Shown: positions 6,077 to 10,343 of the stretch, one piece after another | Position numbering within the stretch: position 1 is the first letter of the stretch | How the letters are laid out: the number at the start of each line of letters is the position of its first letter | From: Aminipila sp047974845 | GTDB lineage: Bacteria > Bacillota > Clostridia > Peptostreptococcales > Anaerovoracaceae | Reading direction: 5' to 3' | DNA length: 10,343 bases | NCBI GenBank assembly: GCA_047974845.1 | Contig: JBKECQ010000031.1 | Span: 1 to 10,343 of the forward strand | Made by a program: the position numbers and the translations under genes | The notes under the pieces: model-generated | What the model was told of the DNA's origin: nothing | Database searches by the model: none | What the model saw: only the letters and a program-made list of their open reading frames with translations

Positions 6077-6319
6077 ATGAAAGCAACAGGTATTGTAAGA
6101 AAGGTAGACGAATTAGGTCGTATTGTACTTCCTATAGAACTCAGAAGAACACTCAATATTGAAATAAAAGATCCAATTGAAATTTTCGTAGAAGGTGAAT
6201 ATATTTTACTTAAAAAGTATGAACCTGCATGTGTTTTTTGTGGAAATGCAAAAAATGTAAAGCATATTAAGGACAAGAATATTTGTGAAGATTGCATAAA
6301 GAAGATTAAAGAGTTATAA
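6077..6319 (+). CDS. abrB: AbrB family transition-state transcriptional regulator
   Basis: AbrB-type proteins are dimeric or tetrameric DNA-binding regulators that hold stationary-phase and sporulation genes silent during growth. The 80-residue product has the full SpoVT/AbrB swapped-hairpin DNA-binding domain at 1-47: MKATGIVRKVDELGRIVLPIE (first 21 residues; Arg8, Lys9, Arg15, Arg23 and Arg24 are the type of basic residues that contact DNA). The C-terminal part carries two CxxC pairs (Cys52/55 and Cys70/73), a compact zinc-finger-like arrangement, unlike the tail of the Bacillus protein, which lacks these pairs. GAGGAGG (6062-6068) lies eight bases before the ATG. It is monocistronic, with its own promoter and terminator. 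Which genes it controls cannot be read from here, though nearby spmAB makes a sporulation link plausible. Confidence 0.92.
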   Translation: MKATGIVRKVDELGRIVLPIELRRTLNIEIKDPIEIFVEGEYILLKKYEPACVFCGNAKNVKHIKDKNICEDCIKKIKEL

Positions 6320-6360
6320 GGATAAATCCCAATAAAGTTGTATTTAAAAGAAGAGTAAAT

Positions 6361-6404
6361 AAGTGTCTTATGATTATACTATAATTGTAGGATGCTTTTT
6401 TTTT
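6361..6404 (+). terminator. Terminator of abrB
   Basis: A 17-bp stem: 6361-6377 (AAGTGTCTTATGATTAT) with 6381-6397 (ATAATTGTAGGATGCTT), a three-base loop and nine T (6396-6404). Five of the 17 pairs are G-T wobbles, so the RNA folds on the plus strand only, fitting a one-way terminator. Confidence 0.9.
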
Positions 6405-6523
6405 ACTTCATAATTTATATAATAATAAATAAATAAAATTATCCTTGTAATAATAACAAAGTAATAAGAATAATTTACTATATAAAAGCAAAATCTTACA
6501 GTTTTGTTACAAAGAAGTTTTTT

Positions 6524-6554
6524 TTAACAAAGTGAACAGATTATATGTTATTAT
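6524..6554 (+). promoter_or_regulatory. Probable promoter of the lipoprotein gene
   Basis: An extended -10, TG at 6546-6547 followed by TATTAT (6549-6554), with TTAACA (6524-6529) as a -35 at a long spacing of 19. The start would be near 6561, leaving a 40-base leader. A second candidate, TTGATA (6556-6561) with TAAAAT (6580-6585), would begin the mRNA inside the ribosome binding site and is less likely. Confidence 0.45.
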
Positions 6555-6603
6555 TTTGATAACAAGTTAAATGATAGATTAAAATGAAAAGAAGGGGAGT
6601 AAA

Positions 6604-7125
6604 ATGAAGGCAACGAAAGCAAAGCTATGTGTTGGATTGATTTTTGCACTGGTTCTTTCAGCATCGTTAATAGGCTGTGGGGATAAGAACCAAAGTGGTT
6701 TGACGATTGATGAACCTGAGATAACAGTTGAATACTTGGAAAATGATTATGTAGAGCAGCTACTAAGAGATGGTGCAGAACACGTTTTTGGCAGTGTTGA
6801 GCTTATTAAAAATGAAGATGGTTCGATTACTGTAAATATTGATGCAAAAGAATATGTTAAAGATGATAACCAACCTAATGGTTTTTATATCGAGGATAGA
6901 AATTATAAAATGTCATCTACTCTTGCACAAGAGGCAAGATGTACTTTTTTACAGGACGGAGTGAGCATTCCACAAATAATGACAACAGAGAAGTTTGTGG
7001 AGGCTTTTAATAAAGACATGGAAAAACATAGTACGTCAAATCCTGATTATAAAAATTTTAAACTTTATGATATGTACATTATGGGAGACCAAATAGAATT
7101 AATGCTGGAAAGATATATTCCATAA
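6604..7125 (+). CDS. Putative lipoprotein of unknown function
   Basis: A 173-residue secreted lipoprotein. The N-terminus is a type II signal peptide: basic residues (Lys2, Lys5, Lys7), a hydrophobic core (about 8-21) and a lipobox LIGC ending at Cys25, the predicted lipid-modified residue. The mature part of about 149 residues is acidic, with alternating strand-like segments and no further membrane helix. It contains one other Cys (in EARCTF, about 112). I do not recognise a family. GGGGAG (6594-6599) is four bases before the ATG. It stands alone between the abrB terminator and its own terminator at 7191-7220. The next gene, lgt, encodes the enzyme that adds the diacylglyceryl group to such proteins, but separate transcription argues against a specific pairing. 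Confidence 0.85.
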   Translation: MKATKAKLCVGLIFALVLSASLIGCGDKNQSGLTIDEPEITVEYLENDYVEQLLRDGAEHVFGSVELIKNEDGSITVNIDAKEYVKDDNQPNGFYIEDRNYKMSSTLAQEARCTFLQDGVSIPQIMTTEKFVEAFNKDMEKHSTSNPDYKNFKLYDMYIMGDQIELMLERYIP

Positions 7126-7190
7126 GTATTAAATATCGATAAATATATATACATTTTATGGAAAATTACAATATGTTTTTTACAAGATTA

Positions 7191-7220
7191 AAAAAAGTGT
7201 GGCGTAAGCTACACTTTTTT
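7191..7220 (+). terminator. Terminator after the lipoprotein gene
   Basis: AAAAAAGTGTGGC (7191-7203) pairs with GCTACACTTTTTT (7208-7220, one wobble) around a GTAA tetraloop of the stable GNRA type, with T7215-T7220 at the end. The A-run on the left makes it potentially active on the other strand too. Confidence 0.92.
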
Positions 7221-7251
7221 ATGTATAATATAATATGTTATGACACTAAAA

Positions 7252-7257
7252 TATAAT
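7252..7257 (+). promoter_or_regulatory. -10 element of a possible lgt promoter
   Basis: A perfect TATAAT at 7252-7257 lies seven bases before the lgt ribosome binding site. No convincing -35 is found 16-18 bases upstream, so the promoter is weak or needs an activator. A promoter is nevertheless expected here because a terminator precedes lgt. Confidence 0.35.
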
Positions 7258-7276
7258 TTGTAAAGGGGGAGTACAA

Positions 7277-8074
7277 ATGCCGATTCCAAATCCTGTTGCA
7301 TTCACAATTTTTAATATAGATATCAGATGGTATGGTATTCTTATTGCCTTAGGTATAATATTGGCTACATTGGTAGTTTATAAAAGAGCACCGAGGCACG
7401 GAATTGATGCAGAAAGAACGTTAGATTTTATTTTGATATGTGTACCGGTGGGTGTAATTGGGGCAAGACTCTATTATGTTTTGTTTAACTGGGAATATTA
7501 CGCCGGTGATATATTTAAAATGATTAACCTTAGAAATGGTGGTTTAGCAATACATGGAGGCTTAATCTTTGGTATTGGACTAGCGGCAATACTATGTAAG
7601 TTATGGAACTATAATCCGCTAAACGCATTAGATTTGACTATGCCGGCAGTTGCTTTAGCCCAATCTGTGGGCAGATGGGGAAATTATTTTAACTCAGAGG
7701 CTCATGGCGGACCAACAAACTTACCTTGGGCAATCATAGTTGATGGACAAGCTGTTCACCCCACTTTCTTGTATGAGTCAATTTGGTGCTTAATCATGTT
7801 TGTAATATTAAGTTATATAGACAATAACAGAAAGTTTAATGGACAGGTCTTCTTATTATATGGTATATTATACTCTTTGGAGAGGTTTTTTGTTGAATAT
7901 TTAAGAACAGATAGTTTGATGCTGTTCGGTACTATTAAACAAGCAATGCTTTTCAGTGCTGTAGTTTTTGTGGTATTTATTATCATATATATTATTTTGT
8001 GTAGACGAGCAAAAAGAGCCGGTAAAATATTTTATGGCGGATACAGCAAGTATACAGGAAAGTTCAAACAATAG
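7277..8074 (+). CDS. lgt: Prolipoprotein diacylglyceryl transferase
   Basis: Lgt transfers a diacylglyceryl group from phosphatidylglycerol to the lipobox cysteine of prolipoproteins, the first step of lipoprotein maturation, in the cytoplasmic membrane. The 265-residue protein has about seven membrane helices and all family signatures: GGLAIHGG (88-95), GRWGNYFNSE (132-141), HPTFLYES (161-168) and ERFFVEYLR (202-210). By comparison with the E. coli enzyme, His93, Arg133, Asn136, Glu141, Arg203 and Glu207 match the essential positions. The ATG follows a purine-rich AAGGGGGAG (7263-7271) at five bases. The C-terminus is basic and cytoplasmic. ychF starts 14 bases downstream, so the two form an operon. 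Confidence 0.97.
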   Translation: MPIPNPVAFTIFNIDIRWYGILIALGIILATLVVYKRAPRHGIDAERTLDFILICVPVGVIGARLYYVLFNWEYYAGDIFKMINLRNGGLAIHGGLIFGIGLAAILCKLWNYNPLNALDLTMPAVALAQSVGRWGNYFNSEAHGGPTNLPWAIIVDGQAVHPTFLYESIWCLIMFVILSYIDNNRKFNGQVFLLYGILYSLERFFVEYLRTDSLMLFGTIKQAMLFSAVVFVVFIIIYIILCRRAKRAGKIFYGGYSKYTGKFKQ

Positions 8075-8088
8075 ATAAGGAGATTATA

Positions 8089-9183
8089 ATGAAATTAGGA
8101 ATAGTTGGATTACCTAATGTAGGTAAAAGTACATTGTTTAATGCAATAACAAAGGCAGGTGCTGAAGCGGCAAATTACCCGTTCTGTACAATTGAACCGA
8201 ATGTGGGTGTTGTACCTGTACCGGATGAAAGATTAAAGGTTCTTTCAGATATGTATAAGTCAAGAAAAACAGTGCATACGACTATAGAATTTTATGATAT
8301 AGCAGGACTTGTAAAGGGTGCGTCTAAAGGTGAAGGTTTAGGTAATAAGTTTTTAGGACACATTCGTGAAGTGGCTGCAATTGTACATGTAGTAAGATGC
8401 TTTGAAGATCCAAATGTGGTTCATGTTGATGGTAAGATAAACCCTCTATCGGATATTGAAACAATAAATACAGAGCTTATTTTATCTGATATGGAATTAA
8501 TAGAAAGAAGACTTCAAAGGACACAAAAGAATTTAAAGGGTGATAAATCGTTACAAACTGAACTAGATATTTTAAAGAAGATTATGGAGACTTTAGAAAA
8601 AGGTTTATCTGCAAGAACAATGGACTTGACAGATGATGAAGCTTCATTTGTTTCTTCTTTAGATTTGCTTTCATATAAACCGATTATTTATGTAGGAAAC
8701 GTGTCAGAAGAAGAAATTGCAAAAGGCGGAGAAAATGAATATGTACAAATGGTAAGAGACTTTGCTGAGACAGAGGGCTCTGAGGTAATCGTTGTTTGTG
8801 CAAAGATAGAGGCTGAGATTTCGGAACTTGATGAGGAAGAAAAAGCTATGTTCCTTGAGGAACTAAGTATTAGTGAATCAGGGTTGGATAAGCTAATAAA
8901 GTCGTCCTACCATTTGTTAGATTTAATTTCATATTTAACAGCCGGTGAGCAGGAAGTTAGAGCATGGACTATCAGAAGAGGGACAAAAGCTCCTGGAGCT
9001 GCCGGTAAAATTCATACTGACTTTGAAAGAGGCTTTATTCGTGCTGAAACCATTGCTTATGACAAGCTTGTTGAGTGTGGTGGAAACCTTGCAACAGCTA
9101 AGGAAAAGGGTCTTGTTCGTTCCGAAGGTAAAGAATATGAAGTTAAAGATGGAGATGTAATCCATTTCTTATTTAACGTGTAG
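8089..9183 (+). CDS. ychF: Ribosome-associated ATPase YchF (Obg-like)
   Basis: YchF is a universal P-loop NTPase of the Obg family that prefers ATP, binds ribosomes and is linked to translation start choice and oxidative-stress response. Its 364 residues match the family length. The G1 motif is GLPNVGKST (7-15), G3 is in FYDIAGLVKGAS (68-79), and the G4 position reads NVSE (204-207) instead of the NKxD of GTPases, which fits ATP preference. A coiled-coil insert spans about 125-170 and the TGS domain occupies about 281-363. AAGGAG (8077-8082) is six bases before the ATG. It is the second gene of the lgt-ychF operon and is followed by a terminator. Confidence 0.97.
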   Translation: MKLGIVGLPNVGKSTLFNAITKAGAEAANYPFCTIEPNVGVVPVPDERLKVLSDMYKSRKTVHTTIEFYDIAGLVKGASKGEGLGNKFLGHIREVAAIVHVVRCFEDPNVVHVDGKINPLSDIETINTELILSDMELIERRLQRTQKNLKGDKSLQTELDILKKIMETLEKGLSARTMDLTDDEASFVSSLDLLSYKPIIYVGNVSEEEIAKGGENEYVQMVRDFAETEGSEVIVVCAKIEAEISELDEEEKAMFLEELSISESGLDKLIKSSYHLLDLISYLTAGEQEVRAWTIRRGTKAPGAAGKIHTDFERGFIRAETIAYDKLVECGGNLATAKEKGLVRSEGKEYEVKDGDVIHFLFNV

Positions 9184-9232
9184 TGGATACTTCCTATTTA
9201 ACTTGTAAATAAAAATATAAATTATTATTATG

Positions 9233-9275
9233 GCTTGAAATTCCAATATATTGTTGGAGTTTCAAGCTGTTTTTA
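9233..9275 (+). terminator. Terminator of lgt-ychF
   Basis: GCTTGAAATTCCAA (9233-9246) pairs with TTGGAGTTTCAAGC (9254-9267, one wobble) around a seven-base loop. A T-run (9270-9274) follows after TG. Confidence 0.88.
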
Positions 9276-9286
9276 TGTTTTTGGTG

Positions 9287-9368
9287 TTTTGCACCTTTTG
9301 GAAACATTATGTAGTATTTATAATGTTTTTTGAACATTTTGCACCAAACTGCACCAAGCTTTCGCACC
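9287..9368. repeat. GCACC boxes and an inverted repeat upstream of the Cys-rich gene
   Basis: GCACC occurs at 9291-9295, 9341-9345, 9351-9355 and 9364-9368; the first two are both within TTTTGCACC, and the last three are spaced 10 and 13 bases apart and end just before the -35 of the next promoter. The first also forms an inverted pair with GGTG at 9283-9286. Between boxes one and two lies a perfect 9-bp inverted repeat, AAACATTAT (9302-9310) with ATAATGTTT (9320-9328). Position and spacing fit operator sites for a regulator of the downstream gene. This is inference from arrangement only. Confidence 0.5.
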
Positions 9369-9371
9369 ACA

Positions 9372-9401
9372 TTGACACAGTTAAATAGCGAATGCTATAC
9401 T
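9372..9401 (+). promoter_or_regulatory. Strong promoter of the DUF3795 gene
   Basis: Perfect -35 TTGACA (9372-9377), 18-base spacer, -10 TATACT (9396-9401) with an extended-10 TG at 9393-9394. Start predicted near 9408, giving a leader of about 37 bases. Confidence 0.82.
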
Positions 9402-9444
9402 AAACACAGATAATTTAGATAATCTTGTAAGGAGGATACTTACC

Positions 9445-9858
9445 GTGAAAATGCCGACAGAGCCAATAGAAACCATCATGTTTGCGCCTTGCGGAGTGAA
9501 CTGTAAAGTTTGCTATAAGCACTGCTATACGAAAAAACCTTGTGAGGGCTGTTTGAAAAGTGACGAGGGAAAACCAGAGCATTGCCGTAAGTGCAAGATT
9601 AAAGCTTGTGTCAAACAAAAAGGGTTTACTTATTGCTATGAATGCGATGAATACCCTTGTAAACTAATTAAAAATCTTGAGAAAAGTTATAATACCAGAT
9701 ATGGAGTAAGTCTTGTAGAAAACGGCCGGTTTGTTAAAGCTAATGGTCTTGCTGTTTTTATGGAACAGCAAAAAGAAAAATATACCTGCCCTAATTGTGG
9801 TGGAATAATTTCCATTCATGATTCGGAATGTAGCGAATGTCAATGGCGGTTGAAATAA
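9445..9858 (+). CDS. Cys-rich DUF3795-type protein with C-terminal zinc ribbon
   Basis: A 137-residue cytoplasmic protein with 16 cysteines. The N-terminal and middle part (about 12-80) resembles DUF3795: APCGVNCKVC (14-23), CEGC (33-36), CRKC (47-50), Cys55, CYEC (64-67) and DEYPC (68-72), a pattern that suggests zinc or iron-sulfur binding. The end carries a separate zinc ribbon, CPNC (115-118) and CSEC (129-132). The biochemical role of DUF3795 proteins is not established. The start is GTG at 9445, nine bases after GGAGG (9431-9435); an in-frame ATG at 9451 would lie too far (15 bases). It is a single-gene unit with its own strong promoter and terminator, and looks independent of ychF. Confidence 0.88.
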   Translation: MKMPTEPIETIMFAPCGVNCKVCYKHCYTKKPCEGCLKSDEGKPEHCRKCKIKACVKQKGFTYCYECDEYPCKLIKNLEKSYNTRYGVSLVENGRFVKANGLAVFMEQQKEKYTCPNCGGIISIHDSECSECQWRLK

Positions 9859-9876
9859 GAATTTGACGTAGTATAA

Positions 9877-9909
9877 TCCACGGAACAGATATGTTCCGTG
9901 GACTCTTTT
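9877..9909 (+). terminator. Terminator of the DUF3795 gene
   Basis: TCCACGGAACA (9877-9887) is perfectly complementary to TGTTCCGTGGA (9892-9902) with a four-base GATA loop. A short T-run (9906-9909) follows after CTC. Its GC-rich stem stands out in this A+T-rich DNA. Confidence 0.88.
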
Positions 9910-9960
9910 CAAATTTATATATAAAGACAACAAATAATACGTGCTTTTCAAATTTATATA
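9905..9960. repeat. 17-bp direct repeat, 39 bases apart
   Basis: CTTTTCAAATTTATATA occurs identically at 9905-9921 and 9944-9960, the first copy overlapping the T-run of the preceding terminator. The intervening 22 bases are unrelated. A duplication scar or a pair of binding sites are both possible. Confidence 0.75.
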
Positions 9961-9995
9961 AAAGTAAGTAACTCAATAAATGAAATTTAAAATAC

Positions 9996-10024
9996 TTGAT
10001 ATTATAATAGTGTGATAATATACT
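9996..10024 (+). promoter_or_regulatory. Promoter-like element without a following gene in the window
   Basis: TTGATA (9996-10001, 5 of 6) and TATACT (10019-10024, 5 of 6) are spaced by exactly 17 bases, the optimum for sigma-A. The start would be near 10031. At least 300 bases downstream contain no gene, so the transcript would be a noncoding RNA or a long leader. Confidence 0.55.
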
Positions 10025-10060
10025 GTAAAAGGTATTAAGAACATTAGAATGAAAAGATGT

Positions 10061-10125
10061 GTGCCAAATTGCCTATTTACGTTATACACTTATTTAGTGT
10101 TAAGGCTGGTAAAGATATAAGGCAC
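10061..10125 (+). ncRNA. Candidate structured RNA segment
   Basis: Three nested pairings are visible in order: GTGCC (10061-10065) with GGCAC (10121-10125), GCCT (10071-10074) with AGGC (10103-10106), and ACACT (10086-10090) with AGTGT (10096-10100, five-base loop). It is the most GC-containing part of the tail and lies about 30 bases after a predicted transcription start. It matches no riboswitch or small RNA that I recognise. The helices are short, so chance is a real alternative. Confidence 0.25.
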
Positions 10126-10343
10126 TGAAAACAAACAGGAGATTTATTAATAAACTACTTTAAAAATTTTATGTATATTTATTTCATACTAAAATAACGG
10201 CTAAGAGATATAATAGGTATATAAGTGCTAGGATAGTTTTTGAGAATAGCTTGTATGTTTTCAAAATTCAATAGTATATATAGCTATTATTTTTTTACTT
10301 GCAGTATATATAACTTATGTTTCTTATATAGAATATATTTCTT

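Larger units (their letters stand above)
9910..10343. other. A+T-rich gene-free end of the window
   Basis: About 430 bases in which I find no supportable gene on either strand. It holds the second copy of the 17-bp repeat, a promoter-like element (9996-10024), a foldable segment (10061-10125) and, near 10270-10296, a five-pair A+T hairpin (AATAG/CTATT) followed by seven T that could be a weak terminator. The region may be the leader or upstream region of a gene beyond the window. Confidence 0.6.

Noticed and set aside
9861..9876. TTGACG and TATAAT close together after the DUF3795 gene, resembling a promoter.
   Set aside because: The two hexamers are separated by only about three bases, far from the required 16-18.
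10255..10343. ATG at 10255 with a frame open to the end of the window.
   Set aside because: Only 29 codons, no ribosome binding site, composition no different from the surrounding A+T-rich DNA, and an A/T hairpin with T-run lies inside it.

Overview
The window looks like a piece of the chromosome of a low-GC, spore-forming member of the Clostridia (Firmicutes). The evidence is strongly A+T-rich intergenic DNA and codon use, consensus sigma-A promoters (often with a TGn extended -10), strong GGAGG-type ribosome binding sites, the spore maturation genes spmA and spmB, an AbrB-type regulator with the Cys-rich tail I associate with clostridial members, and a tmk-holB-ricT-methyltransferase order typical of Firmicutes. 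I cannot assign a genus with confidence.

Layout. Bases 1-541 are the end of an rRNA operon: the 3' end of 23S rRNA, a short spacer with processing-type hairpins, 5S rRNA and a strong terminator, with no tRNA genes following. Bases 542-1013 are A+T-rich and gene-free, with two tandem repeats (17 bp x2 and 15 bp x10) and, at the end, a good extended -10 promoter. This promoter should drive an operon (1014-4355) of a 35-residue membrane peptide, tmk, holB, ricT and a trmN6-like tRNA methyltransferase. The operon ends at a long bidirectional terminator shared with the convergent spmA-spmB pair on the minus strand.

Divergent from spmA is a small membrane-anchored helical protein (5636-5962). It is followed by abrB with its own near-consensus promoter, a hairpin in its leader and its own terminator. 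Next come a lipoprotein of unknown function (6604-7125), then lgt and ychF in tandem. Lgt is the enzyme that would lipidate the neighbouring lipoprotein. A Cys-rich DUF3795-type protein (9445-9858) has its own strong promoter preceded by repeated GCACC boxes. The last 430 bases hold no gene I can support, but contain a 17-bp direct repeat and a promoter-like element upstream of a foldable segment.

Biology. The plus-strand operon combines nucleotide supply (dTMP to dTDP), the clamp-loader delta' subunit, an RNA-processing/sporulation accessory factor (RicT) and tRNA modification. This resembles the Bacillus subtilis tmk-to-abrB segment with yaaQ, yaaR, yabA and rsmI absent and the spmAB/small-membrane-protein block placed before abrB. 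Most of the window is housekeeping. The less explained parts are the 35-residue peptide, the 15-bp array, the orphan lipoprotein, the GCACC boxes and the possible RNA in the tail. I did not find a convincing new multi-gene system.
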